From contig NC_044006.1 of assembly GCF_900496995.4 (NCBI RefSeq), positions 45,364,120 through 45,428,119 on the forward strand: 64,000 nucleotides of DNA, in the 5' to 3' direction. Both the position numbers and the translations under genes were made by a program. Shown here one piece after another: positions 37,013 to 50,400 of the stretch. The stretch is from Aquila chrysaetos chrysaetos. Lineage: Eukaryota; Chordata; Aves; Accipitriformes; Accipitridae. Numbering within the stretch: position 1 is the first letter of the stretch; each line of letters begins with the position of its first letter. The notes under the pieces are model-generated. The model did no database searches and was not told the DNA's origin. It was given only the letters and a program-made list of their open reading frames with translations.

Positions 37013-39369
37013 CACATTGTAGTATTTTATTGTAGCTGGAGCATGCAACAATCCTACCCTTTCACTTCCTATGCCTGATCACGCCAGAATTAAGAATAAT
37101 GGCCAAATCATCAACAGACCTTTGTGCAAAAGGACAAACAAGCTCAGAACAAATAAGCACATTTGATACCACACTGCTTTTCTTAAACCAAAGGAAGCAC
37201 CACAGAGGCTAATTATTTTTGCTGTTCTTATCCATAAGCATTACATTTTTCAACGTTCACAGAGAAAAACTTTAGTTAATGAGATCCATAAAGATTCTTT
37301 AATCAGCTTATATTGTGAAAAAGTATTAAAGTCTCCACTTTCACAACAGGCGCATGAAATATATAGTTTTATGATATATTACTAGCACAGGAACTCACCT
37401 CCCCCTTTCCCCTGAACCACCTGCAATTTTTAATAGTCATGTATCGCCAGGGTACCAGAAACCAATAAAAGTTTAACCTGCCAATTAACAACTAGGTAAA
37501 GTTCCAGCCTTGTACAATATTTTGATTGCTTCCAAGAGCTTTTCACAAAATACAGAAAATATTTCCACAAAATCATTAGCCAGAGTTTTGATCCTATCTA
37601 TTACAAGTTGAGTAGCAGGAGAAAAATATAAGTGTATTAAGTATGAAAAAAATTCATCAATTTTTATACATGACAGTAGACCTGCCAAAGCCAGCTCTGG
37701 ATAAAAAGCACTTATTTGTTAAGGGAAGGAGGGGAAAAATTAAAGAGAAAAAAACCCAGAGGCTTTCATTCTAATATTTCCTCTCAAAGGGGACATAGAA
37801 AGTAAGGGCAGAGTTCAGCTATTCAATACAGGTTAATCAAGGTATGAAGTACGGTGCAATAGTTTTCAATTTATTTAATGATACTGCATCAAAGAAATAA
37901 GGATGTCAAATAATATTATCTCGGTTTTCAGTAATTCTTTAAAAACTAGATAAGAATTTATCAGCTTTCAAACAATTTTCAGGAATACACAAATTGAATT
38001 GCAAAATAGTTACATTTATTTAGATCTGGACTGGGAGGTATAAATTTTTTTGGCATTACCATTGATAATCACGGATCCTAAGCACTGACCAATACTCCCA
38101 TTATGGCTTGAAGAAAAAAGAGAAAAATAAAAACATATTGACCTCTGAGAGCTGAGATTTAATTATAAAGGAAGAAAGTCTAATGTATATTGGCAGGAAA
38201 GAAATCAAAGACAATATCGATCACCAACTATAACAGGCACCAACTCATATCCATCAAACTAACCAGTGCTAAGTTTGCATAGGCACCACACAGTTTTGCA
38301 GGTGAATACAGGATCTCCTAAATATAACAAACACAATGAGAAAACCTAAAGATGTCCATCTGAAAGTGAAACGAGTTGGTAAAGAAAGCTGTTGAGCAAA
38401 CAGTGAGAATACATCTTGACTACTGGAGAGCAGATGACATGAAGAAGTGGCAGAAAACAGAAGGAGAAAGTCAAAGTTAGTGGGACATGGCTGGAACTGC
38501 AACCGTGGAACTTCATGGAAGTAAAGCAAACAAATTATTGGGAGAGATACCCAGTCTGAAGACGATGAGAGCAAATGAGAAAAAGGGAGGTAAGAGAGAG
38601 AAAAGAAGTCATAAATTGCTTAGGGCATAAGTGGAAGGACTTGGAAAAAAAAGAGGACCTACAGGCAATGGGATGAAACTAAATGACAGATGGAAAAGAG
38701 TTTGGGTTTACATGGTAACTTTCTGCCATAGGGATGCAGGTGCTGCAGAGTAACCTGATCGCTGGCACTACAGGGTTACAACTGAGCACACGGCTGCGTT
38801 CACAGGGGACTTTCAAGGCACAGCGCAGTTTGACTACTGCAGTTACACCTTGCCTTCAAAAACTGTTTGAATCAAGGGTGTCAAAAAATGCTGATATTAT
38901 GTAAAATGAGTGTACACAATTTACAGGAGCTAATTAATAGCCCAAGACAAGTCCTAGAAACAGCCTGAATGTAGGTTCAGGTAATTTCTAATGCTCCAGT
39001 CCACTCAATGAAGAGAAGGTGCACTGAATTCAGAAACAATATTTTTTATTTTATATAAACAATATGGATCAAAAATTACCAATTTTTTTATGATAAAAGA
39101 AGAGCAAATTTTTTTTCTCACAGAGTCCAGTATCTGGACGAGGGTAAGGAGTTTTCTTAGAGTCTTAGCTTTGTACTGATTCTCCTGTACTGGAATCTCA
39201 ACTTTGTTTTTTCTTCCCCTTTCTATCCCTTTTTCCCATCTTTCTGCCTTTGCAGTTTGTAATGAAAAGCTTTAAAACTTGATAAGCATTAGGCAATGAT
39301 GAACTATATCAAGCAATTTCAAAGAATCATTATTAGCATTTTTCAAACTGCTGTGATTTTTGTCAGGCC

Positions 39370-39390
39370 AAGTGATCTAAAAGATCACTT
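39370..39390. other. 9-bp perfect hairpin
   Basis: AAGTGATCT at 39370-39378 pairs exactly with AGATCACTT at 39382-39390 across an AAA loop. It is followed by TT but not by a longer T-run, and carries no known function in this context. Confidence 0.6.
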
Positions 39391-39540
39391 TTCAGGAGAC
39401 CGGCATCCATTACCACTGAAAAGAAGTGTTAACTGAAATATTGTCCCGCAACTCATTTGTGCTCCCTTACCTTATCACAAACTGACTGAAGAAATAGCTG
39501 TGGGCTTTATGGCACACTCAAAGCATCTTCCAGCATATTA

Positions 39541-39568
39541 AAAACAAAACAAAACAAAACAAAAAAAA
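39541..39568. repeat. (AAAAC)4 pentanucleotide repeat plus A-run
   Basis: Four perfect AAAAC units at 39541-39560 are followed by A8. This is a simple repeat that is likely to vary in length. Confidence 0.85.
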
Positions 39569-42500
39569 GAAAGATCTAGCTTCTTCCTAGTCACACAGTT
39601 TTCTTAGTAAATTCTTTGTGTCTCTGTTTGTGAGAATTACAATAAAATCAGTATTTGTAGGAGTCAAGGAAGAAAGGAAGTGATTACCATACTGAAAAAA
39701 ACCCCAACCAAAACAAACCAAAAAAACACTATGAAAGCCCATAAGCCAAACATTTTCAGACACAGGCTATAAGCCCTAATAGGAAATGTTCTGATTCCAC
39801 ATTATTTTTATCTACTGTAATTTTCATTTCATAATTATAGAGGAAAGGGGATCAAAATCATTTACAAGTGCAGACTAAACAATATTTTACAACAAAAATG
39901 CAAAGATGTGACATTCTGGTAATACCTAATTCATCATTCACTTGGTTCTAGATCTATATTATAACATCAAGCACATACCCATTACTGGTTATCAGTCCAA
40001 TTCACATTCCAATAAAATCAATAAAAATCAGTTTACATTCACATTTTGTAGGAATAGCATTTTAAGAATCTCTTGGAGAGATTCCTGGCTTCTCAGGAAA
40101 GGGCTCTCAGAATTGTTGAAAAGGAAGAAGCAATACCATTTATTTCTGGTTCTCTAGATGTTCAATAGGAGTTTTAATTCAGAACTATTGTGTTTATTCA
40201 AGTCATTTTAGATAACTTTTTCCAAGTTTTAAGGGCTTGGCATACAGTATTAAGTTTCATCTATAAGCACCGTAACTTTAGATACAAAGCATTTTTTTTA
40301 TTATTATCAGTATACAGTGTCAGTGTACAACATATGCTTGATTCAAAAGTCCTTCCAAGTTTAACTGAAACAATCCTAATGGTTCCCAAACAAAAAAATA
40401 AGTCAAATAACGCTTTTTTTCTCTAAATTATTATAACTTAGATAAGACCAACATAACAGTGAAACACAACAATGTACAGTAAAAATAAAACCTAACTTCC
40501 ACTTCTCAATTTCTAATTTAGAAATTGTACAGGATGGGAAGATAAGCAAAGCTGAAAATTCAGTAACCCTTATTTCAGTAGGAAGGTATCGCGAACATTA
40601 GGTTGGTTACCGGGCAAGGAAACTGTCTACATGAATTCTGATTTGATTTGTGGCAGTCCTTGATGCCACTTCAATTGGGGCCAAGTATGGCCAAGAAACA
40701 CAGCTCTCACCATAGCAGTGCAAACTAAGAAAGCAAGACCGATCTACACCTCGTATGGGGCACTCCTGGTGACCAGTTTGCCCAAAAGGTAGCACAGTCC
40801 ACATTTATCTGTTTCTTCTCCTTTGCAGAAGACGGGGATTTTCCTGGTTTTGATACACTTATCTTCCTTCATTTATTGCATGTCATGTTCACGAAGGAAA
40901 ATGGATTATTCAGCTTCACCATAATGTTTTCCTCACTGACAGTTGAAGAACTGTAGGAATTAGCTTTGCCACACACCAGTGACGTGCCTAGTCATTTTTC
41001 AGCTTCATAAACAAGTCAAAGGGAAAGGAAATCTATTTTTTATTAACCAGCTTCTAGAACTAAGTCATTTATGCTTCACTCTGCTGAGACCCCTAGTCAA
41101 AGGAAAAGAAAGCCAACTGCAATAAGTTTACCAGTAGATTGCTTTATTAAAATCTATAAGGTGAAATTTTTCAACACAATCTAATCATCATAAAATATGT
41201 TATGTATTTATGATAAATTAAACTGTTATTACATGTCTTTTCACTGTAACACCACCCTTGGGAGCAAGGGATTTTGTAGGTTCCAAATATGTGTTATTGT
41301 AAGGTGCTGTTCTACTTAAGGTTAAGTTGCATTTTCCATTATAAAACCCCATTTCCAGGGTTTTATTACTCAGCCGTAAAAATCTGCTTGGGGCTGAAAT
41401 ACGGCATGTAAAGACTCAGTTCAGCAGCAATTTTTTCAATGAACATTTAAGGAAAAAAAAAAAAACAAAACAGAAACCCCTCAGTTTAGCTGTTTTTAAA
41501 TTAGTAAAGTGCCAAACATTCAAAGACATTCCACACCTGCAAAGATTTGAGTCCGCATCTGAAGTACTGACCCCAAAAGCCAAAAATAATCTCTTCAGTG
41601 ACCATCTGCCTGACCGAGCCCAGTATTCTCCCATGGCAAAGCAGAGACAGCAATACCAATAGGGCAGCCTAAGCATTGCAGCACGACCTTCAAAGACTGT
41701 TCTTTCCAGACCCTTTCATGAATACTTGAACGCTCTCCCAAATCGTCCTCCTTTTAGGTGTATATTTTTCAAAACTACAATTACATTAAAACATAACTTT
41801 CCCATTTGATTCCTGAAAAAGAAATGCAAGATGCTTCACTTAACTTTGACAAGCATAAATAATTATTTTATCAGGGCTCTTTTTTTTTTTTTTTAAGGTA
41901 TGGGTAGTGCTGGCATTAAAACTTCAAAAATATTTCAATGAATTTGCCTTTATTTACTTTGCACTATTAAGTTATGGTGACACAGGAATGGATGTCCTGG
42001 GTCAGAGTACAGGTTTATTTAGCTCTGTACCCAGCCTGATGCAGTGACTCATGCGCAGGTACCTAGGAAAGAGTAAGAACAGAACAAACATACTGTTTTC
42101 CCAGCCTCCAACTATTTTCAGCTCAACAACATCTTGAGCCAGACGCGTCTTCTGATATATTTAAACCATTGCATGAGTAAAAATTTCATGTAAAATTATG
42201 TAATTTTCTCTGGAGATTTTGAGTCTGTGAATATTCTTTGGTTTTAGCACATAAAATGCTAATGATTTATAGTGATTCAATACAGATATAGTGACAGAAT
42301 GATACACGCTTGCGCACCAGTATGTGACCACACATACACAGCAACTCAAACAAACTTTAAAAGGTCTGATTATAAAGGCAGGAAATACCAGATTAATCTC
42401 GACGGTGCAACTTTCATTTTAACACCCTTGTGCATGGCTGCTGTAACTCAATCTCTAACCACACCTCTATGTGCTGGTTTTTTCTACAGAACTTTTGCTC

Positions 42501-45500
42501 ACAACACATTTGCTTACAGCAGTCATTGCTCTATTACATCTTTTACTCTCTCCTCTTTGATCATTATGTAGTCTTCACTCACACCTTATTCTTTGCACAG
42601 AATAGCGATGCAGATCTAAAGACATTTCTTTCCAGGGTCTTGACATTTCCTTACAGGTTTTCCACTGATTCACACTGCAGCCACATGCTCGATTTTGAGT
42701 TTTGCAAAGTCTGGCAAGATGTGCAGCAGGTTACTGATCCGCCAAAGCAGAAATACAGCGCCAGAAGACTGAGAGTAAAGAGGAGCCACTCCTCTCGGTT
42801 GCCGATCTGGGACATGACCCGTGACATTACCTTCATCCTTAAGCAGTGATTAGCATAGCACAGCACTTAGAGATATCCAAGCACAGCTACTCTATGCTTC
42901 ACTTGCAGTGGATTTCTCTCCTGTCCCAGTCTCCGCCTCTAGCCAGCCCCAAGCTGCAATCCTACAGCTTCCAGTCACAGTGCCAGTGTCCCTGCCCAGG
43001 AGATCACTGTGACACCTCTGCCGCGTAGGTCCCCTGCTTCAAATGCCTTGCTACTTCCAACTCTTTGGGTTTCTCCTTGTGCACTGTGAGGTCTGTTAAC
43101 CTTCCCTGCGCTGGGCTCTTTTCCCAAGAAGTCCCAGTGTGCTCAGAAACCCACCCTGTACAGGTTTTTCTACCTGTAAACCTCTAGTGTCAGTTTTGAT
43201 CCAGATGACCTGGAGCGGCCACCACAGGCAGCAGGAGCACAACGGCAGGAGAGTCCTGCCCATCCCTGGGGTTCAGGGAACAGAGCAGTGCAAAGCTGTA
43301 ATGCACAGGGCTCACGCACATCTTCCATACACCAATGTTTTTGCAACGCCTTTACTAAAGTTAACTTTGTAATACAGACAAATTGTAGAGGGACCACTTA
43401 TTCCACTTAAAACCTGTATTTAACTAGTCAGTGCATCTGTTACGGGTTTCGTATCAACTGAAGCGTCAGCGTAGACAAAACATTTCCCTCACCATTTTTA
43501 AATGTACGTATTGCACATAGTGCCGGTGGCATACAGTACATGCTGGTGATTTACCTGCATCTGTATTTCAGTGAGCAAATCCCTCCCACTCTGCAACACC
43601 CAAGCATATCACCATCACCATCATTCTGGGCCAAAAGGCAATGGCAATGTAAGTCCTTAGAGATTACATGGCCCCTCGTGAACAGTTAAGTGGAGATTAT
43701 TTAAAAGACTTAATTACACAGAAACCTGACACACTCCTTTTTAACGGGCAGGCAGACTGTTGTTTATTTAGTTTTTGAAATCTAGTCTAAATTGGGCCTT
43801 GAGAAAGAAAAAAGTAGCCTAGGTTTCAATTAACAGATTGTCTTCCACTAGTCAAGGGATAATTTGAGCTTTAGAGAAACACGTGTAAGAAGTAAAAATA
43901 AAGCGTAAGTGCTTCCTCATACTGTATATTGTTTTGCATCAGTCTAGTTATCCTGTGGTTCATCATTGGTATTAAAAATTTACATGTATAATCTAGTTTA
44001 AAGTATATTAAGATAAAGTAATATTGTATCTTACTATATAACAGTCATTAAATCTTTCAATACTGTCCAGTTTATCAGCAATGGCTTAGAAAAACCATCA
44101 TACAATTAAGAGTAGGAAAGATGGAAGCTTCCACAAGGAAACTGTGCAGCAAAAGGAGTATGTCAGTTGATAGCAACAAAATATTTTTATAAGAGATTGA
44201 TACTGCTTAGTAATATCAGTATCAAATTTGGAAATGTTTTGGCTGCAACTATGCAAATCAGTGACTGGGACTGTCTGTTTAGATGTATTGGGATATATTT
44301 ATGACACAAATGTTGTGTAGAATGGCTATTGTGTAAAAAAAAGAAAATATCCTTTCTTTAATAAAAAAGCAAATTCTTAAAATCTGAGGAAAAGACTTCA
44401 AAACCTATGTTTAATAATTTTCATTCATAATGACATTAAAATTAACTCCTTGCAGACTGAGGTACTGCACTACATCAGAAAAAAATATTTAAGCAATGCC
44501 CTTCAAGAAAAAAAAGAACTGTATTATGGATCAGAATGAGGAGCACTTAAAATTGACTTAGGAACTAGGCATACAGTAGTGATTTGCTATTCAAATTGAC
44601 TAGGTCAGAAGAAATGAAGCATATTATTTTCTCTTTAATGATTAACATGAAAGAACATCTGCACACTGCTCTCAGCAGCAGAAAGTAGCAGGAGGAAACA
44701 TATACACAAGCAAGATTAATTCAGGTTGTTAACTGGCATGAATTTCTGAGTTTGCAGTGTACTTCAGAGTGAACAGAGGGCAGGATGATTCTCTACCAAA
44801 GATTCAAGACAACAAATTGACAGAATTAATACTTTCTTCATACATATAACTCCTCAAAATAATTTTTTAGCTTTGAAAATACACATATTCCCAATACTGC
44901 GAACAAACAGGAACACAGATCCCCACTCATGAGAAAATACATAATTTTTTTTTTTTTTTTCCCAAGGTTACTTTCTATTCAAATTGTACCAAACAGTACA
45001 TACTACTTTGGGTTGTGTGTACCTATGTACTTTAAAAAAGCCCAAGGAAAATTAATTTCTGTTTAAGAAATGAACACAAATTGAAATCATATAGCAAAAT
45101 TAACACTTAATAGCTTTACAAATGCTAATGCCTTCAGTAAGCGATAAGCAAGCCAAGCTATCACACAGTCACTGCCTGCGCTGCAGACTTTCTGTCATGA
45201 ATTCCAGACTTCTGCTCTTCTGCTAAATCTGGCTGAAATTTCCCAATGTGTTTTAAAGCTTGAGGGGGAAAAGGCAGAGTGTGTTATCATTTTAGCCTTG
45301 TTGCCTCAGGAATGAGGGCCAAAAGTCCTGAATTTAAAACTGTAGTTTGGTTGCCCTACAAATCTTGACAATGAAGGATTACAGGTTTTTAAGCATCATG
45401 ATACATTTTTGTTACCATTTAGGAAAACAGCTATTTTTTAAAAAGAAGTTTCATATACAATGCATGCTCAACTTACTATTTTTTTTCAGTTTTACATTAC

Positions 45501-46499
45501 AATTCATTAAACGCTTCATTCCTTCAGTTCTGTAAGCTGTCTTCCATCCATTTGAAATCCTCATTGTCCTTGTGAAATGACATTATTCTATCCAAGAGGG
45601 AAAGCAAAGGGCTATGGACCATATGGTATCTTCACTAAATTAGTAGAAGTTTCACTAATGCCAGTAGAAACCAGAATTCATCTACCCTACAGATTGCATC
45701 TGTACGTCATTGTTTGGGGTTAAACAACAAATGAAAAGGCAGTTAGATTTGATTGGTTAAATAAGCCTGGAGAAAAAAAGATCATTAATTAAAAGAAAAA
45801 AAAATTACTTTGCTGTTCTTTCATTTATTTAGTGATAATAACAAACAAGCCTCGATGACATCATCATACTATTTTTCACCACACACCTTTCAGAGGGCTG
45901 CACTATTAAATATGATTTGCACTGGTAAAAATGCAACCTGCCATTGTCGTGGTGCTATGAAATGAATAAGCACCCAGCAACTAATACCAGCGAAGCAGAT
46001 TTTTAAAAAATGGGCGTGCACGGAATTGCTGCAGTAGAACTGTCCACTCCATCATGCCACAACTCTAAGTACTGCTGCAGTAGGCAGGTGTAACACTACT
46101 CCCTGGTTTGAGCTCAAGAGGAACCAAACCGCCTTTGATGGCAGGAGGAGAGGGAGTCTCTAGGACACCTTCAGAGTCCTCATAACGTGGCTGTTTTGGA
46201 CGAGCAAAGAATCCTGAATCTACACAAGGTCCCAGGCTTGGCCCAGCGGACTCCTGGGATTGACCAGGAGTCACATGAATGACAACCAGCTTAGGAGAAG
46301 GACATGCCTTCCTTCTCCATGGGAGGACAAAGCACATCATTCTGCTATACTTCAGCTCCTGCCTTCACTTGTGCAGTTTGCCAGTCTCCTCTGGGGAAGG
46401 CCCTGCCAGTGGGCAGGATTCTTTACTTGACACACCAGTCCACGCAGAGTTCAACCAAAAACCTAAATATTTTTCACTTGCGGACTTGCCCCACCTATT

Positions 46500-46800
46500 C
46501 AAAGCTTGCTGGAAATTCCCCGGCATGTTCTTGAGCACGTGAGCTGCCCCGGGCAGCTGCTGTCATTGTAACGCTGCCAGCGTGTGCCTTCAGTGTCTGT
46601 TGAGGCAGACATGGTGCCCCTTTCAGCAGTGGCCAGCAGCGATAAACTTGCCCGCCTCGCGTCGCCTCGTCAGACACGCTCAGGCCGCGGTCACCATACC
46701 CGATCAAATGCCGGTCCATCGCTCAAGGCTTTGTCGACAACATCAAAGTATCCAGCCTCCCAACAACACGTTCGAAGTACTTATGCACAGTCACAGAAAA
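46500..46800. promoter_or_regulatory. Small CpG cluster, candidate regulatory element or LTR piece
   Basis: About 20 CpG dinucleotides fall in roughly 270 bases, with a core CTCGCGTCGCCTCGTC near 46656, whereas the surrounding kilobases are strongly CpG-depleted. The cluster contains an E-box CACGTG at 46536-46541 and a 17-base palindrome AGCTGCCC-C-GGGCAGCT at 46542-46558. It could be an unmethylated CpG island at the start of an unannotated transcript, or the remains of a recently inserted element that has not yet lost CpGs. No TATA box or exon was identified, so the call stays open. Confidence 0.35.
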
Positions 46801-47184
46801 GACTGACATTTCGGAAATGAAAACTGCACAGGCAGTAAAAAAAACAAAACAAAAAATAAAAAACTGAATATAATATGTTGAACATATTCTGTTTTCATAT
46901 TTAATTTAAAACCTCCATTTTTAAAGAATGTAAAACTTCTGCAAAACACACACTGAAATACTACTGAACTGAATGAATTCACAGCAGAAAGGTCTCAGGC
47001 TACATCAGGGTTATAGTTATTGCCATAAATTTTGATTAAATGTTTATGAGTCGGTTGAAATATTGCAGGCAGGATCTTTTTTCACTACAGGGTGCACAGA
47101 TACAGTGTAAAATCCTCTAGAAATATAGGGGATTGCGGGTTTAAAATACGATTATTTATTGTTAGATCGATTTATTATGGCAAT
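46801..47184. other. Non-coding, A-rich
   Basis: AT-rich sequence with an A-rich simple stretch (AAAAAAAACAAAACAAAAAATAAAAAAC) near 46837-46865. Nothing else was recognised. Confidence 0.6.
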
Positions 47185-47450
47185 GGTTAAGGGCCCCACC
47201 TGAGATGGGAATACCACCAAGCAAGGCTCTTTTTAAAACAGAGAGGGGAAAAAAGACCAACTCAGGGCTGTTTTGGGCGGAGATAAAACAGATGTGAAAG
47301 TCAAAGAAGGGGAGAAGCAGCATATTAGCTCTGTAATATAAATAAAGAACTGAAACACCAAGATGAGGCGACTTGTCTGAAGTAGTACTAAGTATCTACA
47401 GTGGGCAGAGGGGCACTAACGCCCAGGGCCAGCCCAAGTTTTCAACAGAT
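47185..47450 (-). mobile_element. Possible ancient tRNA-related SINE (MIR-like)
   Basis: Blocks follow in order a widespread amniote repeat read antisense to its tRNA-like end: 'ttaagggccccacctgagat' near 47189, 'aaaacagagaggggaaaaaa' near 47237, 'aataaagaactgaaacacca' near 47342 (for 'gggaaactgaggcaca'), 'gatgaggcgacttgtctgaa' (for 'gaagtgacttgcccaag'), 'tgggcagaggggcactaacg' then 'cccagggcc' (for 'ggcagagctgggaatagaacccagg'). Each block is degraded, so I rest on their order rather than any single match. The same type of sequence in opposite orientation is seen at 63085. Confidence 0.5.
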
Positions 47451-50400
47451 GCCAGGGAAAGAACCTGGAAGCAGAAGTGGACTAGACTATGCTGCTGTTT
47501 TAATTAGAATATTGCACTCAATAACCTTCAATTTTCAAGCCTCATTAACCAAACATCATATCACAGCATCACAGACAGGAAGATGCTGCTTTAGAAAAAG
47601 CACCTTTTAAAGCTGTGTAAAAACTTCCCTAGGAGTAAAGTTTTGTGATTGTTCTGGGTACATGAAATGAAGTCCAAAATCCAAATGCAAGCTACTATGA
47701 AAACAAAAATTGCAGTAAATTTAGGAATATTTTTTTCCAGCTTCCATTGCACACGACTATGTGCTCTTTGAATCGAAACATCCTACAAGTATGGTTTTGA
47801 TCGGATGAACTCATGACTGGTTCAACTACCTAGTTATTCTTCAAATACCAACTTGCTGAAACACTTTCACAGGGATATTCCTCTCTCCTGTAATTCTCAT
47901 TTGTGCACATACCATATAGTGGTAAAATTAAACTCACATTTAGTAAGTTTGTTCTGCAATTATTTACTTGTGCAGGAACAGCTTGCAACTCTGGAAAGTT
48001 TAGCTTGTTAATTATGAGTCCACTGCTAGACATTTATGCAAGTGAAATTACCAGGACATGCAAAGGTGCATAACAGCTATTTACATTCCTCTGTGCTCTG
48101 AAGAGAACAGAATCCCTTTGGAAATCTTAGTGCATATTTATGCATTTAAAGACCAATCTAATACATAACCATATATAAGGTTCTGCAGGCTCCTGAAAAC
48201 TTGCATATCCTGAATTTGCATGCATGAGTTCACAATGCAAACAACACGATTTTAAAGTAGCAAAATGAATTATGTAAGAATGTGTTTAAAGAAATAAAAG
48301 GAAAAATAAATCCTGGTTTATGCAGCCATGCTAACCCCACCCCATCAAATACCACCACAGCTGTACGAAGAACCATTGCTCAGCCCTCCACTGCACTGCC
48401 AAGCAGCAGCTCTGCTGCTGAACAGAAAACTGGCCTGCAATCAAAAACTTCCTTGACAGGGCTGAGAGGATGCACTGCAGCTGGGACTTGCTGAATTTGA
48501 AGGGACAATCAGCAGGAAGCCTATTATGGCCTTCTGTTCACATCCCAGAAATCAGGAGAGTTCGTGCCCCAAGTGGTCCTCTCTAAGAAGAGGTAGACCT
48601 CTGATATACTCAGGTATTGAGGGTAGTCAGAGAAGTGGGCTGTCCTGCTGTCTTTCCCTTTCCTCAAGCATTTCTGCTGCTCTAAGCGCCCAGATGTTTC
48701 CAACGTTGCCATCCTATTGCTCTTTCTGCTGCTGCTTGAGCACTTTGGGCTTTAGCTTCTGGAATGCTCACATGTAATTACCACTTAATCGATCACCCAC
48801 AGTTCTCCCCAGCATTACAGCTGGCATAAAGCAAGTGGTAATTTTTAATACTTTATAGTTCCAATAATGCTAAAGAAAAACAAAGAATCTTTGTGACTGG
48901 CACAGCTTAAAGCATGTTACAAGCAAGGGAAGTATATAAGCTTCTCAAAGCAAAACGTAATTGTGGAATTGTATACAACAGGAAGAATACGGCAACCCAA
49001 CAACAGAGGTTGCAACCAGTTCATTCCAGAATTACACATCTAAGACCATGTGTGTCTATTCAGGTATGCACAGAGAAATGTGTTATGATTATAATTTTTT
49101 TGATATCTACCTGTTGCCAAATTGAAAAGAAACAGTCCCTGGAAAATAAACCATCACTAATTAGCTGAGTCTCACCAGCAGAGTGCCTGTCAGATCCTTT
49201 TAAGTGACTGAAATGAATTTCAAATACTTTGTTGTGGTTTTTTTTTAAACAGTGGGGAAAAAGAAATCATTTAGCAAATAGCACATGGATCCCATGAGCT
49301 CTTCAATAATACTATGCCTGTATTAAAAATGTTTTTGGAAATCCTTGAGTACATTTCCAGTATATCAGAAATAAAGACGACTGTCAGATACTCTTATTAG
49401 TCAGTTGGAAAAGCCAAAACAGCCCAGTGGGAGGGAGAAATGTTATACTGATACAATTATGAGTCATTGCAGTTTTGCTTGAATCAGGGCCATTTATTTG
49501 AAAATCTGCTGCCCCAAAATGTTTCCTAATTTGCAAAACCCTTCTTTTTTTCTTTTTTCTTTTTTTTTTTTTTTTTAAACTGGATATCTTATATATAAAT
49601 TTGTTTCCATCACTTTATGCTCAGGAATTTTCTGTTGGCCCTTGTGTAGCATGGTGCCTGTAACATCCAAAACAGAGGGCTCCAGGATGTCTGCCATAAG
49701 AAAATATACTGGCTTGCTTTATTTTTAAACATTAATACAGTTGGCAACCATGAGGACATGAATGACATGATTTACAAGTTTGTGGGCCAGACAAAGAAGG
49801 ATCAAAAGATTATCTGCAAGCAAAGAGTCAACATTTCAAACTGAGGAAATAGGAACAGAGAAGGCTCATCTGTATGCAGACCAAATCTTTCCAGCAGCCT
49901 AAGGTAGCAGGGAACAGAGTGCAGGAACTCCTCTGCTCCAGCTCCCTCTGCAGGGGTCAGGCTGCAATCCTGGTGAGCAGATTTCACCCTCGGAGCTTAT
50001 AATTGCACATAACTTCTGTGTCTGTTTGGGAAACAAATACACAAGCGGGCAGATAACTTATAATGGCTGGAAAAGAAACCTAAGAGAAATGTCATCGTTT
50101 TGGTTTTTTTTTAAACCTTGGTACAATACCTGAACTCAAGTGCCTGCACTCTTGACTGTCTAACTGTGATTGCAGTTTGGATCCTTGCCATAAAGCAGAC
50201 ACAGTACATTAAGGAGTATCTGCACTCTGAAGCAAAGTTCGGTGGTTAGACTATGGCATGAGCAGTTTGCGACTAAATAAGCTAAGCTACCTGCAACAGC
50301 TCCCCTGAAAATCAGTTGTTCCCCCCTCGCACTCCGTGGCACAAGCCTGGTGAGGCACACCTCATATGTTTAGATCCCTTCCTCAGGTTTTGCTCTCGGG

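Larger units (their letters stand above)
37013..46499. other. Non-coding stretch, no gene recognised
   Basis: No coding exon or named repeat was recognised over this 9.5 kb. The longest frame (42430-42849, plus, 139 codons) has a composition like translated background and no recognisable motif. A GC-richer patch lies at about 42860-43330 with few CpGs and mutually overlapping frames on both strands. T-runs occur at 41880-41894 and 44945-44960. A minus-strand frame at 46065-46340 is proline/serine-rich but unrecognised. Confidence 0.5.

Noticed and set aside
42430-42849. 139-codon open frame on the plus strand
   Set aside because: No recognisable domain, overlapping frames on both strands, and composition like translated background. 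A frame of this length is expected by chance in 64 kb examined in six frames.
46065-46340. 91-codon proline/serine-rich minus-strand frame
   Set aside because: No family match and overlapping plus-strand frames. The composition follows the local GC-richer patch.
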